Below, piece after piece: positions 1 through 8,249 of a stretch of DNA of 26,423 nucleotides; within the stretch, counting starts at the first letter, position 1, and each line of letters starts with the position of its first letter. The stretch comes from Alphaproteobacteria bacterium UBA6187 (GTDB lineage Bacteria > Pseudomonadota > Alphaproteobacteria > Rickettsiales > UBA6187). The stretch is taken from NCBI GenBank assembly GCA_002422795.1, contig DITJ01000077.1:743-27165 (forward strand), given 5' to 3'. Made by a program: the position numbers and the translations under genes. The notes beneath the pieces were generated by a model, which saw only the letters and a list, made by a program, of their open reading frames with translations, was not told the origin of the DNA and ran no database searches.

Positions 1-1126
1 CAGCAGCCAATTGTTCCATAGCCGCCATTAATTCTTCAAATAAATTTTGTAATTTCCCATTTTCAGACGCGGCTGCTAATACAATTTCTTTCAAATTTCC
101 ATCGCAATGTTCATGCCCCTGACTCTCCGCAACCTTGCTGCCACACAAAGGACACTTTTCGGAAGGTAATACTGCTATTATTGATCCAGCTTCACAGATA
201 TTTTCAAGTCTCTTTATATCTGAAAGATATTGCTCTTTTAACAAGCCAAAACGCCCCAACATTTCTGAAATTTCAGCTTCGCGCTCTTCATTTCGCTCTA
301 ACTCCTTTCTGTAGCGTGTTCTTTCAGATATAAAAGAGCTATATTGCTCCTCTGTGCTTTCTAGAAGGGAATGTTCTCGTTCAATGGTTTTTGACAGTTT
401 TTCCCCTTGAGACCTAAGTTCTTCTAATGATTCATCTTCAGAAATTTCAGTTTCCATATTTTCTGAGTACTCATTTATGAGCTCATCTATAAAGTCTATT
501 CGTGCATTACGTGAAATTCTTTTCTTCTCTGCCTCAGCTGGCAACAAGGTGCTGTCATCGACCCCTGTCAACAAAAGCTTCAACCTAGATTTATTTTCTG
601 TTTGCTCACTATACTGCTCACTTATAAAGGGTGAGCCTTCTTTTGGAATATTCGTTTCGCTAATTAAAGTGAGAGGCAGTAAATTACGAAGTGTAAGACT
701 GATTGTTTTGTTATCAGCATTCTTTTTCAGTTTCTTATTTGCCAAACCAATTCGTTCTAAAATAAAATCTGTTATTGTGGGGTGCTTTTGAGTGGCTTTC
801 TTCGCTTTCAATATTTCAGGTTTTTTATCATCAGGTTTTTCTGTATGAAGCCCATCAAAACACAGATAATCACCTCCGTTTATATTACGGACAAATGTAA
901 ACTGTTTACCATCAGAAAACTCTATGCCTAAAAAAATTTGATCGTAGCCTTCATGTTCCGGAATTTCTTTTAAGACCCTTTCTCTAGCAAACATAAAGTC
1001 AATTGCATCCAGAATAGAAGATTTTCCTGTTTGAGAAGGTCCATAAATTAAATTCAACCCTGAACCAAAAGAGACTTCTGCGGTCTCTTTATCTGGTCCA
1101 ACAAAACTGATAAATCTTAATTCCAT
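1..1126 (-). CDS. ABC-3C system SMC/Rad50-like ATPase (C-terminus beyond window)
   Basis: This is the N-terminal 375 residues of a P-loop ATPase; the gene runs off the left edge. It opens MELRFISFVGP and has a Walker A loop GPSQTGKSS at residues 29-37, the start typical of RecF/SMC/Rad50-type ABC ATPases. After about residue 190 comes a long Glu/Lys-rich coiled coil interrupted by a CPLCG motif at residues 325-329 that resembles the first half of a zinc hook. It is the last gene of a three-gene minus-strand operon, starting 9 bases after the middle-component gene. In ABC three-component systems the ATPase is thought to sense invading nucleic acid or nucleoprotein and to license the effector. 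The start is ATG. The signature motif and Walker B lie outside the window, so the family call rests on Walker A, the hook and the neighbours. Confidence 0.82.
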   Translation of the reverse strand, partial: MELRFISFVGPDKETAEVSFGSGLNLIYGPSQTGKSSILDAIDFMFARERVLKEIPEHEGYDQIFLGIEFSDGKQFTFVRNINGGDYLCFDGLHTEKPDDKKPEILKAKKATQKHPTITDFILERIGLANKKLKKNADNKTISLTLRNLLPLTLISETNIPKEGSPFISEQYSEQTENKSRLKLLLTGVDDSTLLPAEAEKKRISRNARIDFIDELINEYSENMETEISEDESLEELRSQGEKLSKTIEREHSLLESTEEQYSSFISERTRYRKELERNEEREAEISEMLGRFGLLKEQYLSDIKRLENICEAGSIIAVLPSEKCPLCGSKVAESQGHEHCDGNLKEIVLAAASENGKLQNLFEELMAAMEQLAA

Positions 1127-1135
1127 AGTTTTACA

Positions 1136-1636
1136 CTAACTTGCTTGTTTTATAGAAATTTCGGTGACTTGAAACTCTTCACTCCAACGATCAAATGCAT
1201 TGTTAAACACCTCAGCAAAGAAACCTTTGCCATAGCTTTTATATTTTTGAACTGCCCATTTAGCACGCTCCCTCAAAGTAATTAGGTATTCGTTAGTTAA
1301 GCTGTCAAGAAATGCTAAAGCTAGGTCGGTTGCTGAATAATAAAAGCCTTCTGATCTGATTGAGCGTTGTAACAAACCCTTACTTTCCATCAGGAGGAGG
1401 CCTCGTTCAACTAAAGGCCTTCTTACTAATAATTCTCCATTTCTTTGCAGAATATTTGGGTGTAAGCTTGGCGGGGCATTTTCAATATCCCCAGTATGAA
1501 CAACAAGATGATCAAATGCTAAAAGCTGCTGCAAATCGCATTGCATCTCCATATCTTCAGCTAGTATGCATAGGGACCGAATACCAGTCTCAATAGCACT
1601 ATTAAAAATATGTTCAGACTTCAATTCCTTATCCAT
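1136..1636 (-). CDS. ABC-3C middle component
   Basis: A 166-aa soluble protein between the effector and the ATPase gene, with no catalytic motif. The order effector, small middle component, SMC-like ATPase and its size match the middle components of ABC three-component systems, small winged-helix-like adaptors proposed to link ATPase and effector. Visible features are an N-terminal helical part (FNSAIETGIRSLCILAEDM), a central HTGD segment around residues 47-50 common in these proteins, and a C-terminal wHTH-like part with 'SEGFYYSATDLALAFLDSL'. Its ATG overlaps the end of the effector gene by 8 bases, suggesting translational coupling. Family assignment is by context and overall look, not a signature motif. 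Confidence 0.7.
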   Translation of the reverse strand: MDKELKSEHIFNSAIETGIRSLCILAEDMEMQCDLQQLLAFDHLVVHTGDIENAPPSLHPNILQRNGELLVRRPLVERGLLLMESKGLLQRSIRSEGFYYSATDLALAFLDSLTNEYLITLRERAKWAVQKYKSYGKGFFAEVFNNAFDRWSEEFQVTEISIKQAS

Positions 1637-2744
1637 CTTTTTTTACCCAGATTAATTTGTTTTCATTAGCCAATTGGTGACAAATACCGAATCTATCCTT
1701 AACTCGTGTAACATGAACTAACTCATTAGAATCTAAAGGTGTACTCTTTGACTCTTTCAAAACTTCTGTGAGCCTCTGATACCCGTCTGGGTGTGCGACC
1801 TCAGCTGTATCAACTACGCCATCGTACATTTCATTTTGTAGCGCTTCATAAGTGCCTTGAGGCACAGAGTCTCGCGCAAATGTTCTTAGTGATTCTGCTG
1901 AATAAAAAGACTCTCTTTGCCTATCAAAATGCGCTTTGAAATCTTGGTCTTTTTCTAAATCAAATTCATTTATTGGCTTCTTGCGGTGGTCAGCATATGC
2001 TTCATGTAGCTGCGCTACATATCTTGTTTCACTATTCATGATTTCATTTGGAGGGGTTTGAGCGGGAGGCCTGTCCGGCAACCCTCCACCAAATCTATTG
2101 GTAAAATAAGGCGTCTTCCTATGCTCTTCTATGACCTCATCCAATGGTTTATATTTAAAAATTCTAAAATCAAATGCATTTACAAATGTTTCAAAATCTC
2201 CATCCAACGAGATTGCTTGAGTGGATGTTATAGTTTTTGAGCACCAGTCATCCCATCTGCGGATTAATTCATTTTTTAAATCAGGTATATTTAATAAAAG
2301 CTTCTTTAGAGACGGCCCACAGTCTTTTGGAGCGAAAAAATAATATTCGGATGGTGCAGTAATTTCGCCCGAATGAACATGCCACAAAATCTTTCCTATT
2401 TCAGAAACCGCAGTACGCGGTGTAAGAGGATCACCCTTATAGTACTTGCATTGAAAATTATGCCATTCTCCTTGAAAACCGTTGTCAGTTAAAAAACACG
2501 CAACATCTATCCCTTTATCGTATGCGCCGCCTAGTCTAGTAACAAGGTGATAGGTGTCTTTCTGAAAAGCCCCCCATTCCACGACAAACTCCTCCCAATC
2601 ATCTGCGGTGATAAGTAGTAAATGCTGTTTTGGTGCGTATTGTTTTCCTATAATGCTTTTTAAGCCTGACGAAATTGCTTTTTTTTCAGGTTCCGGGAAT
2701 GCGTAGGTTTTTAATTTATCTACATCGTGCAAAGTGCTACCCAA
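1629..2744 (-). CDS. ABC-3C effector with Mrr-like PD-(D/E)XK nuclease domain
   Basis: A 371-aa protein, first gene of the ABC-3C operon. Residues 40-130 look like a restriction-endonuclease-like fold: an acidic cluster (DDWEEFVVEW, about 48-57), then KGIDVACF with Asp80, then FQCKYYK with Gln98 and Lys100. That is the D-(Q/E)xK arrangement of Mrr-type nucleases. The rest (about 150-371) has no motif I recognise and is probably the conserved C-terminal domain that docks effectors onto the middle component. The expected role is DNA cleavage once the ATPase detects foreign DNA. The longest reading frame starts with TTG and has no clear Shine-Dalgarno; a second TTG lies at residue 5 and there is no early ATG, so the start is uncertain. 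It overlaps the next gene by 8 bases. Confidence 0.75.
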   Translation of the reverse strand: MGSTLHDVDKLKTYAFPEPEKKAISSGLKSIIGKQYAPKQHLLLITADDWEEFVVEWGAFQKDTYHLVTRLGGAYDKGIDVACFLTDNGFQGEWHNFQCKYYKGDPLTPRTAVSEIGKILWHVHSGEITAPSEYYFFAPKDCGPSLKKLLLNIPDLKNELIRRWDDWCSKTITSTQAISLDGDFETFVNAFDFRIFKYKPLDEVIEEHRKTPYFTNRFGGGLPDRPPAQTPPNEIMNSETRYVAQLHEAYADHRKKPINEFDLEKDQDFKAHFDRQRESFYSAESLRTFARDSVPQGTYEALQNEMYDGVVDTAEVAHPDGYQRLTEVLKESKSTPLDSNELVHVTRVKDRFGICHQLANENKLIWVKKDG

Positions 2745-2916
2745 TATTGTTTTTTTTGTTGGGCCATACTATCGCACTGAATTTAAAATTCAATCAATTG
2801 GAATGCAAAAACTAAAATTCATTCAATCTACAGCTTAATAAGCTGCTACTCATAATTATACCCCTTTTAATTGACAGGAATAATTGCTTTATAGGACTTC
2901 CATTTGGCTACAACAA
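2745..2916. promoter_or_regulatory. Promoter region of the ABC-3C operon with two short palindromes
   Basis: This gap separates the recombinase end from the ABC-3C operon, both on the minus strand. On the minus strand TTGAAT and TAGTAT lie 16 bases apart just upstream of the effector gene. The -35 box overlaps a 15-bp odd palindrome TGAATTTAAAATTCA (about 2777-2791). A second palindrome, CAGCTTAATAAGCTG, is at 2831-2845 and could form a short hairpin behind the recombinase gene. None of the 18-bp operators of the neighbouring element occurs here, so the ABC-3C operon does not look like part of that regulon. Confidence 0.4.
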
Positions 2917-4016
2917 TTATGCGGCACATCTATACAAAAAGTTACTTTCCAGGTAGTTAATTTTATGCTGAAGGATTCGAACTCGCGACTCAGTTTGGGT
3001 TCTAATACCGTGCAGTACGGGGAGCCATTTCTCAAAAACTGCCATTTGCGGCATATCAAAGGTAATTTCACTTTCAATCCTAATCTTGGATTCTACAAGT
3101 ATATCAAATGGTTGCTTAAATTCCGCCTTTAAGTTTTTACCATCCCAAACCGAGTTCGATACTACAAAGTTCAGAAGCTTGCGTTTTTCGTTGGCATCCT
3201 GCTTAATGTAAAGCATGTGGGCATTTTGGGCAAGTTCGAGCAATTTAACGCCTTCAGTAATGTATATATGGTTGGCTTTCTGGTGTTTCTGGATTTTATC
3301 CATTATGTCTTCTTGCTCTTTTTTCCATTCCCTTGATTTTTCTTCAAAGAATGCAGCAGTAATGTTGCCATCAAGCTTATCAATATACATAGTATCAATC
3401 CTTGTGCTAAGCTTTGTATATTGCCCTTGCAAGCGTGATACAGCCTCTTCATGGTGTTGACGCTTGTCTTTGTGGCTATCCTTCAATGCGGTTAATATCC
3501 ATTGCAGCACTTCATCATCAAATTTAAGGCTTTTTAGTATGTTGGCAAATTGATCTTCAAAAACACCTTCCTTTACATAAGGCCTCTTATCTGAACTCTT
3601 ACAGCCGCCACACCTGTAATAAATATATTTCTGCTTTTTTATATCGCCAATAAGGCATTGGCCGCATTTATCGCACCTAATAAAACCTGAAAACGCAAAG
3701 TTATGTTTGGCAATCTTTCTTCTGTTGCCAAGTTTCCTATCAAGAATATCTTGCACACACTCCCATAGCTCTTTACTAACTATTGGTTCATGCGTTCCTT
3801 TATACGCTACACCGTTCCAGTCAAAATCACCCATATAGATTTTATTCCTGAGTATCTTATTAACTGTTCCTTGTGGCATTGGGTTTTTACTCTTCCTGAA
3901 GGCTATGCCGAATTCTTTTGCTTGCCTTGTTACTTCCTTCACAGAGTAAGAGCCAGTAGCATATAATTCATAAATTTTTTGGATTAAAGGCGATACAGCA
4001 TCATCTACAACAATAA
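2917..4016 (-). CDS. Serine recombinase, C-terminal part (recombinase domain and zinc ribbon), reached by -1 frameshift
   Basis: This is the second part of a large serine recombinase. The same protein continues from the upstream frame after a one-base backward shift at the A7 run (4017-4023); residues IIVVDDAVSPLIQKIYELYA then bridge into the reading frame. It holds the Recombinase domain (GTVNKILRNKIYMGDFDWNG, HEPIVSKELW), a zinc ribbon with CDKCG and CGGC, and a Lys/Glu-rich coiled coil. An internal GTG at 3942 could start a shorter product but would cut the Recombinase domain. The C-terminus (EKWLPVLHGIRTQTESRVRI) is encoded by the left attachment-like repeats, so it was probably formed by integration next to a tRNA-like site. 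Together the two parts give about 540 residues, a normal length for a compact large serine recombinase. Confidence 0.8.
2969..3031 (+). repeat. Left attachment-like repeats of element 1
   Basis: Two blocks here recur in the same order and orientation at 14761-14882. TGAAGGATTCGAACT (2969-2983) contains a tRNA T-loop-like GATTCGAAC. GGGGAGCCATTTC (3019-3031) resembles the 3' end of a tRNA acceptor stem with CCA. The blocks are 35 bases apart here and 94 apart at the other copy. They lie inside the 3' end of the serine recombinase gene and encode its last residues. I cannot fold a full tRNA at either copy. Confidence 0.55.
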
Positions 4017-4538
4017 TTTTTTTCCATCATCCCTTTGCACGTTCTTATATCCCATTGGCGCAAAAGAAGGCCATATGCCTTGTTCAGCTTTTTCAAGCAT
4101 CCCCTTCTTGGTTTCTTCTGAAAGATTATCAACATAGTTTTTTGCCATTAAAACCTTAATGCCGTGCATAAACTTTTCATTTGAGCGTGAACTATCTGAT
4201 AATATTACGTTTTCCTTTACTAAGTGTATTTCTAAGTTCAAATCTTCCAGCACAACCCAATCTTTTAGATTGCGATATAAGCGATCTGTTTTTTCCACTA
4301 ACACAATTTTAATTAATGGATTGTTTTTCAATGCCGCAACCATTTTGCTGAAGCCAGTCCTTCCTGAACGCTTGGCTGTTTCTACATCAACAAATTCTTC
4401 CTTTGCTATAAAGCCTTCTTTAGCAGCATAACCATTCAGTAGCTTTAATTGTGCTGGTATTGAAAAACCTTCCTTTTCCTGCTCTTTAGAAGATACGCGA
4501 GCATATACAAAGCATTGTTTGGTTTTTAAATTTTCCAT
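4005..4538 (-). CDS. Serine recombinase, N-terminal catalytic (resolvase) part, ends at frameshift
   Basis: The 177-aa frame encodes the resolvase catalytic domain. YARVSSKEQEKEGFSI (residues 12-27) contains the nucleophilic serine of the RVS motif, and EKTDRLYRNLKD carries the conserved DR-x-x-R arginines. ISKEET-like KNYVDNLSEETKKGM and GYKNV near the end mark the junction with the Recombinase domain. It stops at TAG (4005-4007), four codons after a seven-A run in the arrangement A_AAA_AAA; the rest of the recombinase continues in the -1 frame. In the known family this enzyme makes the double-strand cuts for integration and excision. It starts with ATG at 4538 preceded by GGA. The promoter just upstream carries an 18-bp operator shared with the element's repressor gene. 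Confidence 0.85.
   Translation of the reverse strand: MENLKTKQCFVYARVSSKEQEKEGFSIPAQLKLLNGYAAKEGFIAKEEFVDVETAKRSGRTGFSKMVAALKNNPLIKIVLVEKTDRLYRNLKDWVVLEDLNLEIHLVKENVILSDSSRSNEKFMHGIKVLMAKNYVDNLSEETKKGMLEKAEQGIWPSFAPMGYKNVQRDDGKKLLL
4017..4037 (-). promoter_or_regulatory. Candidate programmed -1 frameshift site
   Basis: On the minus strand the zero frame reads GAT GAT GGA AAA AAA TTA, so A_AAA_AAA (4023-4017) fits the X_XXY_YYZ slippery pattern. A Shine-Dalgarno-like AAAGGGA lies six bases before the A run, as in several bacterial frameshift signals. The zero-frame stop TAG follows three codons later, while the -1 frame is open through the rest of the recombinase. A one-base deletion in a homopolymer would look the same. 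Confidence 0.5.
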
Positions 4539-4559
4539 TTATCCATTCTCGATATGAGT

Positions 4560-4577
4560 GTTTAGTATTTACTAAAC
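4560..4577. promoter_or_regulatory. Operator A, in the recombinase promoter
   Basis: GTTTAGTATTTACTAAAC is a perfect 8+8 inverted repeat with a 2-base centre. It directly follows the -10 box of the recombinase promoter: on the minus strand TTGCAT (4605-4600), 16 bases, TATTAT (4583-4578). The same 18-bp pattern recurs at 8181, 12920 and 14041. It is inferred to be a repressor site for the XRE protein encoded at 13648-14010. Confidence 0.72.
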
Positions 4578-4652
4578 ATAATAGGTAGCTTCATATTTAA
4601 TGCAAGTCATTTTTATAAAGCTGTTAAAAAATGATGGGGATTACCAGTTTGG

Positions 4653-5687
4653 TTATGATATATAAACATTGTTTAGAGAAAAAACTTCATGTTCTTTGCA
4701 ATCTTCTTTTTTATCTTCAAAAACTTCACTTAGACTTGAAGCTATATGCCACATTAGGACAGGAGGAATTGCATTGCCAATTTGCCTATAAGCATCCCCA
4801 TCACTACCTGCAAATTTAAAGGATTCAGGAAAAGATTGTATACCAGCAGCTTCTTTTGTACTAAATCTTCGGTATAATTCCTTTTCAGCATCAACAAGCA
4901 GGACAGGATCACGAGAATTAAGACTAACTTTTGCCAGATGGCTGGTTATAGTAAGGCATTGACCTTCTAAGTCTTGGGCTAAAGCTCTTTTCATATTTGG
5001 CTTCGCTCTCTTTACTCCTTCAACAGCTTTTTTTGAGAAAAAATACTTTGGATCATCAGGCCACAAAGATTTTACTATTTTCTTAATTGGAACTTTTTTC
5101 TTGAGACCAAGCGTATCTCCGTGAGTGATATTAGGGAATGTAAATGTTTTCTTTATATCATTTCTTATGCCCACAATAAAAATGCGCTCTCTTTTTTGTG
5201 GGACCCCAAAATCACTAGAATTAAGTAGAGAGTGATATATTGTATAGCCCAATGATTTAAATTCTTCACAGGCAAGATTAAAATAATACCCTTTTTTAAG
5301 TCTATAAAATCCTTTTACATTCTCTGCTATAAAAGCTTTCGGCTTAACTTCATCAATAATTCTAGCCATTTCCCAAAAAAGCTGCGACTCTTTCTTATGT
5401 GGCTGCTTTGTCGGGTTTACAGTTGAAAAAGGCTGGCAAGGAAAGCCCCCAATTACTAGGTCAGCATTAACATCTTTAAAGGAAAGGTCTTTAATATCAA
5501 TAACCTCAGCAAGATGTTCAAAGTTGCTCTGATACGTTTTTATAGCCTTATCATTAATATCTGATGCATGAATTATTTCATATGGGAGTTTTTTATAATG
5601 ATTGCTAATATATTTAAATCCACCAAGAAGACCTAAATCAGCCCCTCCGCAACCGCTAAACAGTGAAATCACTTTCGTTTTATGCAC
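4653..5687 (-). CDS. DNA (cytosine-5) methyltransferase, second of the R-M cassette
   Basis: A 344-aa C5 methyltransferase with the family motifs in order: motif I FSGCGGADLGL, motif IV GGFPCQPFS with the catalytic cysteine, motif VI ENVKGF, motif VIII QKRERIFIVGI, a short target-recognition region, and motif X RQIGNAIPP. It transfers a methyl group from SAM to C5 of cytosine to protect the site cut by its partner nuclease. I start it at GTG 5687 (a GGGGGG run lies 10 bases upstream), giving an 8-base overlap with the nuclease gene; the longer frame starts with TTG at 5723. It is the last gene of the cassette. It differs clearly from the first methyltransferase (FSGCGG against FCGAGG; different target region), so it is unlikely to be a recent duplicate. 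Confidence 0.9.
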   Translation of the reverse strand: MHKTKVISLFSGCGGADLGLLGGFKYISNHYKKLPYEIIHASDINDKAIKTYQSNFEHLAEVIDIKDLSFKDVNADLVIGGFPCQPFSTVNPTKQPHKKESQLFWEMARIIDEVKPKAFIAENVKGFYRLKKGYYFNLACEEFKSLGYTIYHSLLNSSDFGVPQKRERIFIVGIRNDIKKTFTFPNITHGDTLGLKKKVPIKKIVKSLWPDDPKYFFSKKAVEGVKRAKPNMKRALAQDLEGQCLTITSHLAKVSLNSRDPVLLVDAEKELYRRFSTKEAAGIQSFPESFKFAGSDGDAYRQIGNAIPPVLMWHIASSLSEVFEDKKEDCKEHEVFSLNNVYIS

Positions 5688-7053
5688 TTGCGTAAAACCC
5701 CCCACTATTGTGATCAAAATCAAGTCTATAATTTAATGGTACTGCATATAAAGTGCCTTGCTCATTCTGCTCATAAGGATTCTCAATTATAAATATTTTT
5801 GTTTCTCCTTGGCTAAAATAAACACGATAAATATAGAAATTTTGTTTATGTTGCTGAGCTGCAATCCACTCATTTCTCGTAAGATTAATTGTATCTGTAA
5901 ATATATCAGATGGAGGGGTTACTCGCTTCGTTGACTTTACTTCAATATATTTTGCAAAGTCTGCATTAGGCCCATCCCCAAGAACTGACTGTATATCATA
6001 TCCAAGACCTTTAATTTTACCAAGTTTCTTAATTCTGTTAACCAGCCGTGGAAATCTGCTTTCTATTCTCGCCCTTTCTATTCTATAAACATGCTCCTCA
6101 CCATCATCACCAAGCGCAACCGTATCAAAGGCACGCCCTTGTGGTGCCTCTGGGAAATCAATATTAAGTAATGCCTCTGTTGATGTATTTAGAACATCAA
6201 CCTCAAGATCAGATAGTTTACTAAAATACTGATCCCATTCTAATTCAGCTTTATTACGTATTGTGAGAGCGGATAAGTTGTATGAATAAAAATCAAAAAC
6301 AGGTGGTAAAGAATATTTACTGGCTAAATTCTCAATGTATGGCATTTCCTTTGAATTTATATAAATGTTTTGATCATCAAAAGTTATAACATTTGCCAAA
6401 ACCAGAAGGTTAAGTTGTTCATTAATATGTTGATAGTTATACGAAGAGGCCTTTCCTGGAGTGTTAACTTCGCGAATAATATTATTTTTGCGGTCTTCTG
6501 AAATTTGTTTTAGAACTTCTTCTGGTGAAGTTTTTCCTTGTAGAACCTCAAGGGAGTTTAAAATATAATAGCCAACTTCTTTTTTAGTTAAATGATTACC
6601 TAGCTTATTGCACTCCAGAAGGATTTTCATAACAAATGATAGTTGGCGTATTTTTATTCCATGAGACACCTGCTCTTGCACCGTATGCATTTTATTCATG
6701 CCGGATGGAAATTGGTATTTTGCGCATAGGTCTTTGAAGAAAGCTGGTTGATCGGAATCTTCAAGAAGTTTTAAGGTTCGATCGGATATATTTATCACCC
6801 CATCTTGATCCTCAAAATACATACCAAATAACTTTCCTGCTATTTCAGTTCTATGGTTATCAAGCGTCTTCTTTGTCTGGATAGATAGTGAATCGGATAA
6901 TCGTCTATTAAATTCAATTTTGAATGTATCATTATCACATGGACAAATTTCGCTTAAAATATTTGCATATGCGGGTAATAAATTGTCTAAGTCGGTTAAT
7001 GCCTTTCCCCTAACGATAACGCACCTATATTGCTTAGAATGATCGTAAGTCAT
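5680..7053 (-). CDS. Type II-like restriction endonuclease with C-terminal NO VEIN (DUF3883) domain
   Basis: A 457-aa protein between two C5 methyltransferases. Residues about 345-440 match the NO VEIN/DUF3883 nuclease-like domain: GYDIQS with Asp353, KYIEVKST with Glu371 and Lys373, then NLTRNEWIAAQQ and YIYRVYF. This gives the Asp...Glu-x-Lys signature of PD-(D/E)XK nucleases. The N-terminal 300 residues are helical and unlike anything I recognise; they may recognise the target. Position and coupling support the role: its ATG at 7053 follows the methyltransferase stop by one base, with AGGAAG as ribosome site, and its end overlaps the next methyltransferase. Alternatively it could be a modification-dependent nuclease, but the two adjacent methyltransferases favour a protective R-M arrangement. 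Confidence 0.78.
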   Translation of the reverse strand: MTYDHSKQYRCVIVRGKALTDLDNLLPAYANILSEICPCDNDTFKIEFNRRLSDSLSIQTKKTLDNHRTEIAGKLFGMYFEDQDGVINISDRTLKLLEDSDQPAFFKDLCAKYQFPSGMNKMHTVQEQVSHGIKIRQLSFVMKILLECNKLGNHLTKKEVGYYILNSLEVLQGKTSPEEVLKQISEDRKNNIIREVNTPGKASSYNYQHINEQLNLLVLANVITFDDQNIYINSKEMPYIENLASKYSLPPVFDFYSYNLSALTIRNKAELEWDQYFSKLSDLEVDVLNTSTEALLNIDFPEAPQGRAFDTVALGDDGEEHVYRIERARIESRFPRLVNRIKKLGKIKGLGYDIQSVLGDGPNADFAKYIEVKSTKRVTPPSDIFTDTINLTRNEWIAAQQHKQNFYIYRVYFSQGETKIFIIENPYEQNEQGTLYAVPLNYRLDFDHNSGGFYASA

Positions 7054-7054
7054 T

Positions 7055-8170
7055 TTAACTTCCTATTGTTTCTATAATAGCTTCAGCAATTTTCTGTGCC
7101 AAAATAGGAGGCACTGCATTTCCAACTTGTCTATACTGGCTTGTTCTTTTTCCCATAAAAACAAAATTATCAGGGAATGATTGAATTCTAGCACATTCTC
7201 TGACTGTTGGGACGCGATCCGCTTTATAGTGGAAGTGGTGATTGTGTCCTGCATCAATAGTAAAACACGGCTTTTTACTGTTCATTCTAGTCCAAGCAAT
7301 ATTAACTTTTCTTGTTAATTGATACTCTTTTGGCAGAGCTTTGTAATTTCCCCCATCTGGAACCATAGCAATAATCATTTTTGTTTGTGGCTTATGGTCA
7401 ACTGAATGGTGGTTAGAAATAATTTGAGAATCTTTTCTCATGTTTATTTGATATTTCGTTTTAGCAGGTGTGCTGTATTCAATTTCTTCAGCACCCAAAT
7501 TATCATTCAAAAGCGGTAAATCAGAAATGGCTGCTTCTGTGGTTATGGCTTCGCCCACTTTCTTTTTTTCTAGTGCGATCAAGTCAAAATGCTTATCTTT
7601 CATTGCAATAAAGATTACACGTTTTCTGTTTTGGGGAACTCCAAAATCTGCAGAATTAAGCTTATGTACATCAACGTTATAACCTAGTGATTTCAGGCCG
7701 GAAATAATATTGTTTGCAAATTCACCATTTTCCATGCTGAGTATATTAGGAACATTTTCTATCACAACAACTCTTGGGGATAGAACTTCAACTAACTTTA
7801 AATAAGATTGTACTAATAAATTTCTTGGGTCAGTTGATTGCCTTTTTCCTGCTATAGAAAAACCTTGGCAAGGTGGCCCACCTAGCATTATATCAACATG
7901 CCCTAGCTGACTAATTAATTCATCGCTTATATTTGCAAGGTCATAAGAAATAGCCTTTGCTTCTGGAATATTATGCTTAAATGTAACTAATGCCTCATTA
8001 TTGTTATCTATGCCAGCAACAATGTTAACCCCTGCATTTCTAAAGCCAAATGCTAACCCGCCCGCACCACAAAACAAGTCAATTGCAGTAAATTTCTTAT
8101 TATTTTCATTGGCTTGGTCTTCGTCTTTTTTCGCAAAAGAAACATTTTTGTTATACAAAGCAATATCCAT
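7055..8170 (-). CDS. DNA (cytosine-5) methyltransferase, first of the R-M cassette
   Basis: A 371-aa C5 methyltransferase: motif I DLFCGAGGLAFGF, motif IV GGPPCQGFS with the catalytic cysteine, motif VI ENVPNI, motif VIII QNRKRVIFIA, and motif X RQVGNAVPP near the end. I start it at ATG 8170 (MDIALYNKNV) because AGGAAA sits 4 bases upstream; the longer frame opens with TTG at 8230 and would run through the promoter. It is the first gene of the R-M cassette, so methylation precedes the nuclease. On the minus strand a promoter TTGCTT-17-TATTTT (8230-8202) is followed directly by operator B. Expression is therefore probably under the element's repressor. Confidence 0.92.
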   Translation of the reverse strand: MDIALYNKNVSFAKKDEDQANENNKKFTAIDLFCGAGGLAFGFRNAGVNIVAGIDNNNEALVTFKHNIPEAKAISYDLANISDELISQLGHVDIMLGGPPCQGFSIAGKRQSTDPRNLLVQSYLKLVEVLSPRVVVIENVPNILSMENGEFANNIISGLKSLGYNVDVHKLNSADFGVPQNRKRVIFIAMKDKHFDLIALEKKKVGEAITTEAAISDLPLLNDNLGAEEIEYSTPAKTKYQINMRKDSQIISNHHSVDHKPQTKMIIAMVPDGGNYKALPKEYQLTRKVNIAWTRMNSKKPCFTIDAGHNHHFHYKADRVPTVRECARIQSFPDNFVFMGKRTSQYRQVGNAVPPILAQKIAEAIIETIGS

Positions 8171-8180
8171 GTTGTTTCCT

Positions 8181-8198
8181 GTGTAGTGTTTACTGCAC
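8181..8198. promoter_or_regulatory. Operator B, in front of the R-M cassette
   Basis: GTGTAGTGTTTACTGCAC lies between the -10 box (8207-8202, minus strand TATTTT) and the ribosome site of the first methyltransferase. It shares the frame GT-TAG--TTT--T--AC with operators A, C and D. A repressor here would cover the transcription start. R-M cassettes often have their own C-protein; none is present here, which fits control by the element repressor. Confidence 0.65.
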
Positions 8199-8249
8199 TT
8201 GAAAATAGACCTAATAGTTTTAAAAAGCAATTGAGTTGATGATTTTAGG

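Noticed and set aside
477..791. 104-aa plus-strand frame with hydrophobic stretches
   Set aside because: It is antisense to the ABC-3C ATPase coding sequence, which is open across this whole stretch with Walker A and coiled-coil features.
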